DNA of 64,000 nt from Jannaschia formosa (GTDB taxonomy: Bacteria; Pseudomonadota; Alphaproteobacteria; Rhodobacterales; Rhodobacteraceae). The notes beneath the pieces were generated by a model, which saw only the letters and a program-made list of their open reading frames with translations, was not told the DNA's origin and searched no databases. The DNA lies in contig NZ_QPLJ01000021.1 of assembly GCF_003340555.1 (NCBI RefSeq), forward strand, positions 1 through 64,000, in the 5' to 3' direction. The number at the start of each line of letters is the position of its first letter. The first letter of the stretch is position 1. Shown here one piece after another: positions 51,747-64,000 of this stretch. A program made the position numbers and the translations under genes.

Positions 51747-52465
51747 CCTCCCGCCCCATCCTCGAGACGCGCGGGCTGACCAAGCTTTACGGGGGCCTCG
51801 CAGCCAACACCGATGTCGATTTCCAGCTTCCGGCCGGGCGGATCACGGCGCTGATCGGGCCGAACGGGGCGGGCAAGTCCACCTTCGTCGGCATGGTCAC
51901 GGGGCGGATCCCGGCCACGCGCGGGCAGGTCATCTTCGAGGGGCGCGACATCTCGGCCCTGCCCGCCCATGCGCGGATCGGGCTGGGCATGGCCTACACG
52001 TTCCAGATCACCTCGATCTTCCCCGGTCTCGACGTGCGCGAGAACGTGGCGCTGGCGGCGCGCCGCAAGACGGATGGTGCCCACCTCGGGGCCAAGGTCG
52101 GCGCCGCGCTCGCCCGCGTCGGGCTCGCGGACCGGGCCGATGCCGTCGCGGGCGACCTGAGCTATGGGCATCAGCGCCTGCTGGAGATCGCGATGGGGCT
52201 GGCGCAGGACCCGAAGCTCTTCATCCTCGACGAGCCGACCCAGGGCCTGGCCGAGAGCGAGGTCGCCGGCTTCGTCGCCCTGATCCGCGACCTGGCAGGC
52301 GAGACCACGATCCTGCTGATCGAGCACAACATGGACGTGGTCATGCAGGCCGCGGACCATATCGTGGTGCTCGACCAAGGGATGGTGCTGGCCTCGGGCG
52401 AGCCGCAGGCGATCCGCGCCGACCGAGCCGTGCAGGCCGCCTATCTGGGCACCGCCGATGCTTGA
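51734..52465 (+). CDS. ABC ATPase (LivG-like)
   Basis: 243 residues. Walker [11 protein letters not shown], signature LSYGHQR, Walker [14 protein letters not shown] and the switch His in [10 protein letters not shown]. The signature varies from LSYGxQR only at His, as in other LivG proteins. GTG 51734 start; overlaps LivF by eight bases. Confidence 0.92.
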   Translation: MASVTSRPILETRGLTKLYGGLAANTDVDFQLPAGRITALIGPNGAGKSTFVGMVTGRIPATRGQVIFEGRDISALPAHARIGLGMAYTFQITSIFPGLDVRENVALAARRKTDGAHLGAKVGAALARVGLADRADAVAGDLSYGHQRLLEIAMGLAQDPKLFILDEPTQGLAESEVAGFVALIRDLAGETTILLIEHNMDVVMQAADHIVVLDQGMVLASGEPQAIRADRAVQAAYLGTADA

Positions 52466-53147
52466 GGCGACCGGGCTCCGCGCCGCCTACGGCCCGGTCG
52501 AAGTGCTGCACGACGTGTCGCTGACGGCCCGCGCCGGAGAGATCACCTGCCTGCTGGGCCGCAACGGCGCAGGCAAGAGTTCGACCCTGAAGGCAATCCT
52601 AGGCCTGCTCCCGCCCAGCCGGGGCACCGTCACGCTGGACGGCGCCGCGCTGCACGCCCTGCCCGCGCACGAGATCCCGAAGCGCGGCATAGGCTACGTC
52701 CCCCAGGGCCGCCGCCTGTTCAGGGAACTGACCGTCGCCGAGACCATCGAGGTCGGGCTGATGACGCGCGGCGAGGGCCGCGAGACACGCGACTGGGTCC
52801 TGGACCTCTTCCCCCGCCTGCGAGAACGGCTGGGCCAGCAGGCCGGTACGCTCTCGGGCGGGGAGCAGCAGATGCTGGCGACGGCGCGCGCGCTCTGCCT
52901 GCGCCCCAAGGTCCTGCTGCTGGACGAGCCGACCGAGGGGCTGCAGCCCTCGATGATCGACCTGATCCGCGACGTGACCGTCCGGATGCGCGACGAGGGC
53001 TACGCCATCCTGCTGGTCGAGCAGCGGATGGACGCGATCCTCGACCTCGCCGACCGGGCCGTCTTCCTGGAGACCGGGCGCAGCGTCGAGACGGTCGCGC
53101 GTGCCGACCTCACCCCCCAAACCCTCCACCGCCGACTGGGAGTCTGA
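52458..53147 (+). CDS. ABC ATPase (LivF-like)
   Basis: 229 residues. Walker A GRNGAGKSST, Q-loop GYVPQGRRLFRELTV, signature LSGGEQQML, Walker B VLLLDEPTEGLQP. LivF-type second ATPase of the importer. Separated by two bases from the amidohydrolase start, so tightly coupled. Confidence 0.93.
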   Translation: MLEATGLRAAYGPVEVLHDVSLTARAGEITCLLGRNGAGKSSTLKAILGLLPPSRGTVTLDGAALHALPAHEIPKRGIGYVPQGRRLFRELTVAETIEVGLMTRGEGRETRDWVLDLFPRLRERLGQQAGTLSGGEQQMLATARALCLRPKVLLLDEPTEGLQPSMIDLIRDVTVRMRDEGYAILLVEQRMDAILDLADRAVFLETGRSVETVARADLTPQTLHRRLGV

Positions 53148-53149
53148 CC

Positions 53150-54304
53150 ATGTCCAAGCTCGTCATCCGCAACATCGGCTCCATCCTCTCGGGCCGGATC
53201 GAGGAGCCGCGGCTCGACGGGGACACGCTGATCGCCCTGGACGGGCGGATCGCGGAATGGGGCACCGGTCTCGACACCGAAGGCGCCGACCTCACTGTCG
53301 ACGCGAAGGGCGTCACCCTCGCCCCGGGCCTGATCGACAGCCACGTCCACCCGGTCGTCGGCGACTACACCCCGCGCCAGCAGCAGCTTCACTGGATCGA
53401 CAGCACCCTGCATGGCGGCGTCACGACGATCATCTCGGCCGGAGAGGTCCACATGCCCGGCCGCCCGAACGACCCGGTCGGCACCGTCGCCATGGCGATC
53501 GCGGCGCAGCGCTGGTACGACAACCTCCGCCCGTCGGGGATGAAGGTCCATGCCGGCGCGCCGCTCCTCCAGAAGGGGCTGGAGCGGCACCATTTCGAGC
53601 AGATGGCGGCGGCGGGCGTGCGGCTCATCGGCGAGGTCGGCCTCGGCACCGTGAAGGACGGCAGGACCGCGCGCGAGATGATCGGCTGGGCGCGCGAGCT
53701 CGGGATGCAGTCCACGATCCACACCGGCGGGCCGTCGATCCCCGGCTCGGGCCTGATCGACGCCGACATGGTGCTGGAGACCGGGACCGACGTGGTCGGC
53801 CATATCAACGGTGGCCATTCCGCTTTGCCCGACGAGCAGATCACGCGGCTCTGCGAGCACTGCACCTCCGCGCTGGAGATCGTCCATAACGGCAACGAGC
53901 GCGCGGCGCTCCTGACGCTGAACACCGCGCGGGAGCTGGGCAAGCTCGACCAGATCATCCTCGGCACGGACGGCCCCGCCGGGTCCGGAGTGCAGCCGCT
54001 GGGCATCCTTCGCATGATCGCGATGCTGTCGTCCCTGGGCGACGTCCCCGCCGAGACGGCATTCTGTTTCGCGACCGGAAACACGGCGCGGATGCGCGAC
54101 CTGGACGTCGGAATCATCGAGAAGGGCCGCGCCGCCGATTTCGTGCTTCTGGACCAGGCCCAGCACGCGCCGGGGCGCGACATGCTGCAGTCGATCGAGC
54201 TCGGAAACCTGCCTGGCGTCGGCATGACGATCATCGACGGCAAGGTCACATCGATGCGAAGCCGCAACACCCCTCCTGCGAGACGCTTGCCAGAGACGGT
54301 CTGA
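53150..54304 (+). CDS. Enamidase-like amidohydrolase
   Basis: 384 residues. Metal ligands of the amidohydrolase barrel are all in place: H65 and H67 (DSHVHP), E162 (GEVGLGT), H191 (IHTGG), H218 (GHINGGH) and D274 (GTDGPAGSG). The Glu as bridging ligand and the C-terminal SRNTPPARR match, from memory, enamidase of nicotinate fermentation (opens 6-oxo-tetrahydronicotinate to formylglutarate). Being last in a five-gene importer operon, it likely hydrolyses the imported cyclic enamide or lactam; the true substrate is unproven. Confidence 0.8.
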   Translation: MSKLVIRNIGSILSGRIEEPRLDGDTLIALDGRIAEWGTGLDTEGADLTVDAKGVTLAPGLIDSHVHPVVGDYTPRQQQLHWIDSTLHGGVTTIISAGEVHMPGRPNDPVGTVAMAIAAQRWYDNLRPSGMKVHAGAPLLQKGLERHHFEQMAAAGVRLIGEVGLGTVKDGRTAREMIGWARELGMQSTIHTGGPSIPGSGLIDADMVLETGTDVVGHINGGHSALPDEQITRLCEHCTSALEIVHNGNERAALLTLNTARELGKLDQIILGTDGPAGSGVQPLGILRMIAMLSSLGDVPAETAFCFATGNTARMRDLDVGIIEKGRAADFVLLDQAQHAPGRDMLQSIELGNLPGVGMTIIDGKVTSMRSRNTPPARRLPETV

Positions 54305-54463
54305 TAGCGCTATCGGGCGCGGGAACGTCTCCGCGCGCAATGCCGCAGGAGCCGCGCTGACGGGTGACGTTCCCCGTCCGGAAGTTTAAATGCTGCCGGA
54401 TGCCGGACGACGTGTTCGGCCTGTAACAGTTTCCGGGCCCCTTCGGGCCGCAGAGGATATCCG

Positions 54464-56851
54464 ATGCCGAAAGACACCCTGACGCTGCCGACCGCAACGG
54501 CCTTCGCCGATGACGTCCTGTCTCATCTTCGGGTCACGCTCGCCAAACGGGCCTCCGGCGCGACGCGCCATGACTGGCGCGTGGCCCTGTCGCTCGCCAT
54601 CCGCGACCGCGTGGTGGAGCCCTGGCTCGCCAGCGTGGACCGGACCTACGCCGCCAACGGAAAGCGGGTCTACTACCTCTCTCTCGAATTCCTGATCGGC
54701 CGCCTGATCGAGGACGTGACCATCAATCTCGGCCTCGAGGACGTCGCCCGCGAGGCGATGGAGAGCCTCGGCCAGGATTACCAGTCCCTCGTCGCCGAGG
54801 AGCCCGACGCCGCGCTCGGCAATGGCGGTCTCGGCCGCCTCGCCGCCTGCTTCATGGACAGCCTCTCGACGCTCGGCATTCCGGCCCATGGCTACGGCAT
54901 CCGCTACGAGCACGGCCTGTTCGAGCAGCACTTCAAGGGCGGCGTGCAGATCGAGACAGCCGAGGCCTGGCTGGCCGAGCACCATGTCTGGGAGTTCGAG
55001 CGCCCCGAGGTCCGCTACGACATCGGCTTCGGCGGCCATGTCGACTACGACGCCGAGGGCCGCGCCACCTGGCACCCCGCCGAAGAGGTGATCGCCCAGG
55101 GCTACGACACGCCGACCGTCGGCTGGCAGGCCGCCTGGGTGAACACGCTGCGGCTCTGGGCGGCGAAGCCGATCGTCCATTTCGACCTGGAGGCGTTCAA
55201 CCGCGGCGACTTCATCGGCGCCACCGCCTCCGAAGCGCTGGCCCGGACGCTGTCGCGCGTCCTCTACCCCGACGACACGACCGAGCAGGGCCGCACGCTG
55301 CGGCTGAAGCAGGAATACTTCTTCGTCGCCGCCTCGCTGCGCGACCTGCTGCGCCGGCACCTCTTCGAGGGCCACGCGCTTTCGGAGCTGCCGGACCACG
55401 TCGCCATCCAGCTCAACGACACCCACCCGGCCCTGGCCGGGCCGGAGCTGATACGGCTGCTGGTCGACGAGCACGGGATGGCCTTCGCCGAGGCGATGAG
55501 GACCGCCCGCGCCTGCCTCGGCTACACCAACCACACCCTGCTGCCCGAGGCGCTGGAGCGCTGGTCCGAAGGGCTGATGAAGCAGGTCCTGCCGCGGCAC
55601 TACGCGATCATCTGCCTGCTCAACATGGAATCGCTGGACGAGACCGGGATCGCGATCCTCGAGAACGGCTCGGTGAAGATGGGCGAGCTGGCCTTCTTCA
55701 TGGCCCACAAGGTCAACGGCGTCTCCGCGCTGCATACCGAGCTGGTCAAGGAGACGCTCTTCGCCGACCTGCACCGGTCCTATCCCGACCGGATCGTGAA
55801 CCAGACCAACGGCGTCACGCCGCGCCGCTGGATCCATTCCGCCAACCCGGCGCTGTCGTCGCTCATCACCGAGACGATCGGTGAGGGCTGGGTCTCGGAC
55901 CTCGAACGCCTGCGCGAACTTGAACCGCATGTCGGAACGGCCTCGTTCGACGAGGCCTTCGCGGTCGCCAAGCGCGCGAACAAGGCGCGGCTGTCGGACT
56001 GGGTCGCCCGCGAGACCGGCATGGCGCTCGACCCCGACGCGATGTTCGACATCCAGATCAAGCGCATCCACGAATACAAGCGCCAGCTTCTCAACATTCT
56101 CGAGACGGTCGCGCTGTGGAACGAGATCCGCGACGACCCGAACGGCGGCTGGACGCCGCGGGTGAAGATCTTCGGCGGCAAGGCCGCGCCGGGCTACGTC
56201 ATGGCCAAGTCGATCATCCGGCTCATCAACGACGTGGCCGAGACGGTGAACGCCGACCCGGTGACGCGCCACCTGCTGCGGGTCGTCTACCCGGAGAACT
56301 ACAACGTCTCGATGGCCGAGCGGCTGATCCCGGCCTGCGACCTCAGCGAGCAGATCTCGACCGCCGGCAAGGAGGCGTCGGGCACCGGCAACATGAAGCT
56401 GTCGCTCAACGGCGCGCTGACCGTCGGCACGCTCGACGGCGCGAATGTCGAGATCCGGGAGCATGTCGGCGCCGAGAACTTCTTCCTCTTCGGCCTGACC
56501 GCCGACGAGGTCGGTGCCCGGCGCACGAGGCCCGGCCATGCCCGCGCCGCCATCGAGGCGAGCCCGCGGCTGAAGCGCGTGCTGGGCCAGATCGCCAACG
56601 GCCTGTTCTCGGGCGGCGAGGCGCGCTACGGCGACATCCTGGGCATGCTGTGGGACACGGACTACTTCCTCGTCACCGCGGATTTCGACAGCTACTACGA
56701 CATCCAGCGGCAGATCGACGTCGCCTATCGCGATCGCGCCGAGTGGACGCGGAAGGCGGCCCTCCAGACCGCGCGGATGGGGTGGTTCAGCTCCGACCGC
56801 ACGATTGCGGGTTACGCAAAGGACATCTGGGGGGCAAAGTCGCTTCTGTAA
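54464..56851 (+). CDS. glgP: Glycogen/starch phosphorylase
   Basis: 795 residues, the standard length. The N-terminal dimer and glucan parts include RVYYLSLEFLIGRLIEDVTI and AALGNGGLGRLAACFMDSLS. The pyridoxal-phosphate lysine is K645 in EASGTGNMKLSLNGALTVGT. It releases glucose-1-phosphate from glycogen in the cytoplasm. It starts the glg operon; the upstream gap of about 160 bases must carry the promoter. Confidence 0.97.
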   Translation: MPKDTLTLPTATAFADDVLSHLRVTLAKRASGATRHDWRVALSLAIRDRVVEPWLASVDRTYAANGKRVYYLSLEFLIGRLIEDVTINLGLEDVAREAMESLGQDYQSLVAEEPDAALGNGGLGRLAACFMDSLSTLGIPAHGYGIRYEHGLFEQHFKGGVQIETAEAWLAEHHVWEFERPEVRYDIGFGGHVDYDAEGRATWHPAEEVIAQGYDTPTVGWQAAWVNTLRLWAAKPIVHFDLEAFNRGDFIGATASEALARTLSRVLYPDDTTEQGRTLRLKQEYFFVAASLRDLLRRHLFEGHALSELPDHVAIQLNDTHPALAGPELIRLLVDEHGMAFAEAMRTARACLGYTNHTLLPEALERWSEGLMKQVLPRHYAIICLLNMESLDETGIAILENGSVKMGELAFFMAHKVNGVSALHTELVKETLFADLHRSYPDRIVNQTNGVTPRRWIHSANPALSSLITETIGEGWVSDLERLRELEPHVGTASFDEAFAVAKRANKARLSDWVARETGMALDPDAMFDIQIKRIHEYKRQLLNILETVALWNEIRDDPNGGWTPRVKIFGGKAAPGYVMAKSIIRLINDVAETVNADPVTRHLLRVVYPENYNVSMAERLIPACDLSEQISTAGKEASGTGNMKLSLNGALTVGTLDGANVEIREHVGAENFFLFGLTADEVGARRTRPGHARAAIEASPRLKRVLGQIANGLFSGGEARYGDILGMLWDTDYFLVTADFDSYYDIQRQIDVAYRDRAEWTRKAALQTARMGWFSSDRTIAGYAKDIWGAKSLL

Positions 56852-56866
56852 CGGAAGGGGGCCCGG

Positions 56867-59083
56867 ATGACCGCCACGGCCGAGGACGACATCGCACGCA
56901 TCGTTTCGGGAACCCATGACGACCCGTTCTCGATCCTCGGCCTGCACGATGTCGGCGGCAAGCTGGTCCTCCGGGCCTTCGTCCCCGGCGCCACCGCGAT
57001 GGAGGCGCTGGACGCGAGGACGGGGCGCCGGATCGCGGCGCTCCGCCACCTGCGCGACGGGTTCTTCGAGGGCGCGACCCGGCGCAAGAGCCGCTTCGCC
57101 TACCGCCTGCGCGTCACCAGCGGCGACGACGTCTGGGAGACGGGCGACCCCTACGCCTTCGGCCCGGTCATGGGCGCGCTCGACGAGCACCTGATCGGCG
57201 AAGGCTCCCACCGGCAGCTCTGGCGCGTGCTGGGTGCCCACGTGATGACGCACGAAGGCGCCCTCGGCACGCATTTCGCGGTCTGGGCGCCGAACGCCCG
57301 CCGCGTCTCGGTCGTGGGCGACTTCAACCTCTGGGACGGGCGCCGCACGCCGATGCGCCGCCGCGGCGCCACCGGCGTGTGGGAGATCTTCGTCCCCGGC
57401 CTCGGCGACGGCGCGCACTACAAGTACGAGATTCTCGGCCCGAACGGCGACCTGCTGCCGCAGAAGGCCGACCCGTTCGGCTTCGGGTCCGAGCATCCGC
57501 CCGCCACCGCCTCGGTCGTGCGCGGGCTCGACGGGTTCGACTGGTCTGACGCCGACTGGCTGGGCCGCCGCGGCGCGGCCATCGCCGTCGACGCGCCCGT
57601 CTCGATCTACGAGGTCCATCTCGGATCGTGGAAGCGCGTCCCGGAGGAGGCCGATCGCCGCCTCTCCTACCTCGAACTGGCCGCCGATCTGGTGACCTAC
57701 GCCAAGGACATGGGCTTCACCCACATCGAGCTGATGCCGATCAGCGAGTTTCCCTTCGACGGTTCCTGGGGCTACCAGCCGGTTGGCCTCTTCGCGCCGA
57801 CGATCCGCCATGGCACACTGCAGGAGTTCCGCGCCTTCGTGGAGGCCTGCCACGCCGCCGGGCTGGGCCTGATCCTCGACTGGGTGCCCGGTCACTTCCC
57901 CGAGGATGCGCACGGGCTGGGCCGGTTCGACGGCACCCATCTCTACGAACATGCCGACCGGCGCGAGGGCTTCCATCCCGACTGGAACACGCTGGTCTTC
58001 AACTACGGCCGCGCCGAGGTGGCGAACTACCTGACGGCCAACGCGCTCTACTGGCTGGACGAGCATCACGTCGACGGGCTGCGCGTCGACGCGGTGGCCT
58101 CGATGCTCTACCGCGACTACTCCCGCAAGCACGGCGAATGGGTCCCGAACCGCCATGGTGGGCGCGAGAACCTCGAGGCCATCGCCTTCCTCCAGTCCAC
58201 CAATGCGACCGCCTATGGCGCGCTGGACGGGATCGCGATGATGGCCGAGGAATCGACGGCCTTCCCTGCCGTGACCGGGATGGTCGATAGCGGCGGGCTC
58301 GGCTTCGGCTACAAGTGGAACATGGGGTGGATGAACGACACCCTGCGCTACATGGCCGAGGACCCGGTCAACCGGAAGCACCATCACGGGCTGATGACCT
58401 TCGGCCTGCACTACGCCTTCAGCGAGAACTTCATCCTGCCGATCAGCCATGACGAGGTGGTGCACGGCAAGGGCAGCCTGCTCGGCAAGATGCCCGGCGA
58501 GGGCGAGACGAAGTTCGCGAACCTGCGCGCCTATCTGGGGTTCATGTGGACGCATCCGGGCAAGAAGCTGCTGTTCATGGGCTGCGAGTTCGCGCAGGGG
58601 CGCGAGTGGAACCACGACGCCTCGCTCGACTGGCACCTGCTCGACCATCCGCTCCACCGGGGCGTCCAGAGCCTCGTGCGTGACCTGAACGCCGCCTACC
58701 GGGCCGTGCCCGCCCTGCACGAACGGGACACGAAGGCCGAGGGCTTCGACTGGATCGAGGGCGGCGCGACCGAAGAGTCGCTCTTCGTCTGGCTGCGCCG
58801 GGGCGCGGAGGGCACGCCGCCCGCCCTGGTCGTCTGCAACATGACCCCCGTCCCCCGCCCCGCCCGCCGCATCGGCGTGCCGGAGCCGGGACGCTGGGTC
58901 CTGCGCCTGAACACCGACGCGGCCGGGTATGGCGGCTGGGGCACCGGCACGGCGCCCGCGCACGAAACGGAGGACGTTCCCTGTTCGGGCCGGCCATATT
59001 CGGTCATCATGGACGTGCCGCCGCTTTCCACGCTCATCTTCGAGCGGGAGACGACCGAAACCGAGGGAGGAGACCCGCAATGA
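56867..59083 (+). CDS. glgB: 1,4-alpha-glucan branching enzyme
   Basis: 738 residues. Two N-terminal CBM48-like domains precede the GH13 barrel. The nucleophile D408 ([20 protein letters not shown]), acid E461 ([10 protein letters not shown]) and [19 protein letters not shown] are present. It makes alpha-1,6 branches. It follows glgP after 15 bases; the stop overlaps glgC by four bases (ATGA). Confidence 0.97.
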   Translation: MTATAEDDIARIVSGTHDDPFSILGLHDVGGKLVLRAFVPGATAMEALDARTGRRIAALRHLRDGFFEGATRRKSRFAYRLRVTSGDDVWETGDPYAFGPVMGALDEHLIGEGSHRQLWRVLGAHVMTHEGALGTHFAVWAPNARRVSVVGDFNLWDGRRTPMRRRGATGVWEIFVPGLGDGAHYKYEILGPNGDLLPQKADPFGFGSEHPPATASVVRGLDGFDWSDADWLGRRGAAIAVDAPVSIYEVHLGSWKRVPEEADRRLSYLELAADLVTYAKDMGFTHIELMPISEFPFDGSWGYQPVGLFAPTIRHGTLQEFRAFVEACHAAGLGLILDWVPGHFPEDAHGLGRFDGTHLYEHADRREGFHPDWNTLVFNYGRAEVANYLTANALYWLDEHHVDGLRVDAVASMLYRDYSRKHGEWVPNRHGGRENLEAIAFLQSTNATAYGALDGIAMMAEESTAFPAVTGMVDSGGLGFGYKWNMGWMNDTLRYMAEDPVNRKHHHGLMTFGLHYAFSENFILPISHDEVVHGKGSLLGKMPGEGETKFANLRAYLGFMWTHPGKKLLFMGCEFAQGREWNHDASLDWHLLDHPLHRGVQSLVRDLNAAYRAVPALHERDTKAEGFDWIEGGATEESLFVWLRRGAEGTPPALVVCNMTPVPRPARRIGVPEPGRWVLRLNTDAAGYGGWGTGTAPAHETEDVPCSGRPYSVIMDVPPLSTLIFERETTETEGGDPQ

Positions 59084-60345
59084 TCGACGATCGCGAATCG
59101 CAGCGCCTGGCACAGCAGAGCATGGCCTTCGTCCTGGCGGGGGGCCGGGGCAGCCGGCTCTACGAACTGACGGACAGGCGGGCGAAGCCGGCGATGTATT
59201 TCGGCGGCAAGAGCCGGATCATCGACTTCCCCCTCTCGAACTCGGTCAATTCGGGCATTCGCCGCATCGGCGTCGCCACGCAGTACAAGGCCCATTCGCT
59301 GATCCGCCACCTGCAGCGCGGCTGGTCCTTCTTCCGCGCCGAGCGCAACGAGGGCCTCGATATCCTGCCGGCCTCCCAGCAGATGGGCAACGACAACTGG
59401 TATCGCGGCACGGCCGACGCGGTGGCGCAGAACATCGACATCATCCGCAGCTACGCGCCAAAATACATCATCATCCTGGCGGGAGATCACATCTACAAGC
59501 AGGACTACTCGCTGATGATCAAGCACCACGTCGATTCGGGCGCGGACGTCACCGTCGGCTGCATCGAGGTCCCGCGGGAGGAGGCATCGGCCTTCGGCGT
59601 GATGCATGTCGACGAGAGCGACAAGATCCTCGACTTCATGGAGAAGCCCGCCGACCCGCCCGCCATGCCGGGCCATCCCGATCTCGCGCTGGCCTCGATG
59701 GGCATCTACGTCTTCGAGAGCGAGTATCTCTTCGGCCTGCTCGAGAAGGACGCCGAGGACCCCGACAGCGAGAACGACTTCGGCAAGAACATCATCCCGG
59801 CCATCGTCCGCGACGGGCTGGCGATCGCTCACCCGTTCAGCCGTTCCTGCGTGCGCACCGGGATCGAGAAGAAGGCCTACTGGCGCGACGTCGGCACCGT
59901 CGACGCCTTCTGGCAGGCCAATATCGACCTGACCGACTTCGAGCCCGAGTTCGACCTCTACGACACGGACTGGCCGATCTGGACCAACCAGGAGCTGACC
60001 GCACCGGCCAAGTTCATCCACAACGAGGAGGGGCGGAAGGGCCATGCCGTCTCGTCGATGGTCTCGGGCAACTGCATCATCTCCGGCTCGCGCCTCGACC
60101 GCTGCCTGCTCTTCACGGGCGTGCGCACCCATTCCTACGCGGAACTGTCGGGCGTGGTCGCGATGCCCTATGCCAATATCGGGCGCCGGGCGCGGCTGAC
60201 CAACGTCGTGATCGACCGCGGCGTGCAGATCCCCGAGGACCTCGTCGTCGGCGAGGACCCGGAAGCGGACGCGCGGCGCTTCCGGCGCACGAAGAACGGT
60301 ATCTGCCTCATCACCCAGAAGATGATCGACGCGCTGGACGACTGA
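59080..60345 (+). CDS. glgC: Glucose-1-phosphate adenylyltransferase
   Basis: 421 residues. The nucleotidyltransferase start is [20 protein letters not shown] with [20 protein letters not shown], then [20 protein letters not shown] and [14 protein letters not shown]-terminal left-handed helix domain carries allosteric control. It makes ADP-glucose, the committed step of glycogen synthesis. Confidence 0.97.
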   Translation: MIDDRESQRLAQQSMAFVLAGGRGSRLYELTDRRAKPAMYFGGKSRIIDFPLSNSVNSGIRRIGVATQYKAHSLIRHLQRGWSFFRAERNEGLDILPASQQMGNDNWYRGTADAVAQNIDIIRSYAPKYIIILAGDHIYKQDYSLMIKHHVDSGADVTVGCIEVPREEASAFGVMHVDESDKILDFMEKPADPPAMPGHPDLALASMGIYVFESEYLFGLLEKDAEDPDSENDFGKNIIPAIVRDGLAIAHPFSRSCVRTGIEKKAYWRDVGTVDAFWQANIDLTDFEPEFDLYDTDWPIWTNQELTAPAKFIHNEEGRKGHAVSSMVSGNCIISGSRLDRCLLFTGVRTHSYAELSGVVAMPYANIGRRARLTNVVIDRGVQIPEDLVVGEDPEADARRFRRTKNGICLITQKMIDALDD

Positions 60346-61773
60346 ATGCAGATCCTCTTCGTCGCGTCCGAATGCGCGCCCTTCGTCAAGACCGGCGGCC
60401 TTGCGGATGTCATCGGGGCGGTGCCCAAGGCGCTGGCTCCACTGGGCGCGGATGTCCGCGTCCTGCTGCCGGCCTATCCGGCGCTTTCGGCGCAGCTCGG
60501 GGCGGGCGAGACAGTGCTCGACCTGGGCGAGCTGATGGGCGGCCCCGCCCGGGTGGTTGCCGCGCGGGCGCAGGGGATCGACCTGCTGCTGCTCGACGCG
60601 CCGCATCTCTTCGAGCGGGCGGGAAACATCTATCTCGGCCCCGACGGTCGGGACTGGCCCGACAACTGGGCGCGCTTCGCCGCGCTCTCGAAGGTGGGCG
60701 CGATGATCGCGCAGGGGGCGCTGGACGGCTGGGCGCCGGACGTGGTCAACGCCCATGACTGGCAGGCGGGTCTGGTGCCCGCCTATCTCGCCGCCGCCGG
60801 CTCGCGGGTGCCGACAGTCGTGACGATCCACAACATCGCCTTCCAGGGCGTCTTCGGCGCCGACATCCTCGGCCCCATCGGCCTGCCGCCCGACTGGCAC
60901 CAGATCGACCGGGGAGAATACTACGGCGGCTTCAGCTACCTGAAGGCCGGGCTCATGTCCTGCGACCGCATCACCACCGTCTCGCCGACCTACGCGCGGG
61001 AGCTGATGCGCCCGGAATACGGGATGGGGCTCGACGGCGTCATGCGCGCCCGCCGTGCCGACCTGTCGGGCATCGTCAACGGCATCGACCTCGACGCCTG
61101 GAACCCCGAGACCGACCCGGCCCTCCCCGCCCCCTACGACGCCCGCAGCCTGCGCCGGAAGGGCGCCAATCGCGACGCGCTGATGGCCCGCTTCGGGCTG
61201 GAGCCGGGGGCCGGGCCGCTCTTTTGCGTGATCTCCCGGCTGACGGAGCAGAAGGGGCTCGACCTGCTGGTCGAGGCGATCCCCGCCCTGCTCGCCCGCG
61301 ACGCCCGGCTCGCGCTGCTGGGCGGCGGCGAGCGCTGGATGGAAGAGGCCTTCGCCTCTGCCGCCGCGCGCCATCCGGGCCGGATCGGCGCGGTGATCGG
61401 CTATGACGAGACGCTCTCGCACCTGATCCAGGGCGGCGCCGACGCGATCCTGATCCCCTCGCGCTTCGAGCCCTGCGGCCTGACCCAGCTCTACGGGCTG
61501 CGCTACGGCACGGTGCCGGTGGTCGCGCGCACCGGCGGGCTGGCCGACACGGTGATCGACGCGAACCCCGCCGCGCTGGATGCCGGCGTGGCAACCGGGG
61601 TGCAGTTCACTCCGGTCGACGCGCTGGGTCTTCAGGACGCCATCGACCGGACCTGCGAGCTGTTCGACCGGCCGCGGGACTGGGCGGCGATCCAGCGGCG
61701 GGGCATGAAGCAGCCGGTCGGCTGGCACGCGTCGGCCGAGGCTTACCTCTCGCTGTTCCAGTCGCTGATCTGA
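60346..61773 (+). CDS. glgA: Glycogen synthase
   Basis: 475-residue GT5 enzyme. The ADP-glucose motif KTGGL begins at K15 (FVASECAPFVKTGGLADVIG). The second Rossmann domain has CVISRLTEQKGLDLLVEAIP and LIPSRFEPCGLTQLYGLRYG, which contains the EPCGLTQ donor-binding motif. It extends alpha-1,4 chains. The ATG follows the glgC stop directly. Confidence 0.97.
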   Translation: MQILFVASECAPFVKTGGLADVIGAVPKALAPLGADVRVLLPAYPALSAQLGAGETVLDLGELMGGPARVVAARAQGIDLLLLDAPHLFERAGNIYLGPDGRDWPDNWARFAALSKVGAMIAQGALDGWAPDVVNAHDWQAGLVPAYLAAAGSRVPTVVTIHNIAFQGVFGADILGPIGLPPDWHQIDRGEYYGGFSYLKAGLMSCDRITTVSPTYARELMRPEYGMGLDGVMRARRADLSGIVNGIDLDAWNPETDPALPAPYDARSLRRKGANRDALMARFGLEPGAGPLFCVISRLTEQKGLDLLVEAIPALLARDARLALLGGGERWMEEAFASAAARHPGRIGAVIGYDETLSHLIQGGADAILIPSRFEPCGLTQLYGLRYGTVPVVARTGGLADTVIDANPAALDAGVATGVQFTPVDALGLQDAIDRTCELFDRPRDWAAIQRRGMKQPVGWHASAEAYLSLFQSLI

Positions 61774-61774
61774 C

Positions 61775-64000
<2,226 letters not shown>

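Noticed and set aside
54386-59113. A 1575-codon open frame on the minus strand across glgP and glgB
   Set aside because: It lies exactly opposite two well-supported enzymes, has no recognisable motif and reflects the codon bias of GC-rich DNA.

Overview
The window is high-GC chromosomal DNA of an alphaproteobacterium, most likely Rhodobacterales (Rhodobacter/Roseobacter relatives). The evidence is a GapR/DUF2312 nucleoid protein, a PleD-type diguanylate cyclase next to a DUF3572 gene, a 3-hydroxybutyrate dehydrogenase, a glgPBCAX-pgm glycogen operon, and a hairpin repeat (about 10411-10459) of the kind seen at gene ends in this group. All assignments come from reading the sequence; no database search was run.

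Region 1 (1-6780) is an accessory island. It holds an IS5-type transposase end, an RloC-like AAA ATPase with a CxxC motif and a C-terminal R-x6-H motif (probable defence gene), decayed coding remnants, and two diverged ~600-bp tandem units. Each unit carries a tiny ORF for a hydrophobic peptide and three copies of a 9-bp palindrome, TCCG(T/A)CGGA. Three more copies, 52-53 bp apart, lie directly before a gene for a small HTH protein. A graveyard of fused IS5-family transposase fragments and a tRNA-Thr(UGU) close the island.

Region 2 (6780-25860) is mostly core chromosome: a sulfotransferase-like protein, GapR, a fasciclin protein, MaeB malic enzyme, cupins, an EamA transporter, a DUF983-NUDIX pair, PleD, a YejA-like peptide-binding protein, BdhA with a pentapeptide protein and a patatin, and a metallo-hydrolase coupled to a 22-codon ORF. 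Two pseudogenes lie here (a SnoaL-like cyclase with two stops and an ABC ATPase remnant), plus a candidate small RNA at 20546-20622.

Region 3 (25230-42220) is a reductive pyrimidine-degradation and uptake locus: XRE-cupin regulator, preT-preA, a RutR-like regulator, beta-ureidopropionase, dihydropyrimidinase, and an ABC importer (ATPase, two permeases, binding protein). A mesaconyl-CoA transferase-like gene, a class II aldolase and GNAT acetyltransferases are interleaved. Two candidate operators are visible: a near-perfect 28-bp inverted repeat before preT, and a RutR-box-like TGACCG-N2-CGGTCA before the ureidopropionase gene.

Region 4 (42245-48440) starts with an AT-rich, Mrr-like nuclease gene of apparent foreign origin and a decayed Phd-type antitoxin. 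A BrnA-like protein, a cold-shock protein, a glycosyltransferase, a cupin and a divergent pair of envelope or membrane genes follow.

Region 5 (48514-54304) is a branched-chain-amino-acid-type ABC importer operon ending in an enamidase-like amidohydrolase, which suggests uptake and ring opening of a cyclic amide. Region 6 (54464-64000) is the complete glycogen operon glgP-glgB-glgC-glgA-glgX, running into pgm at the window edge.
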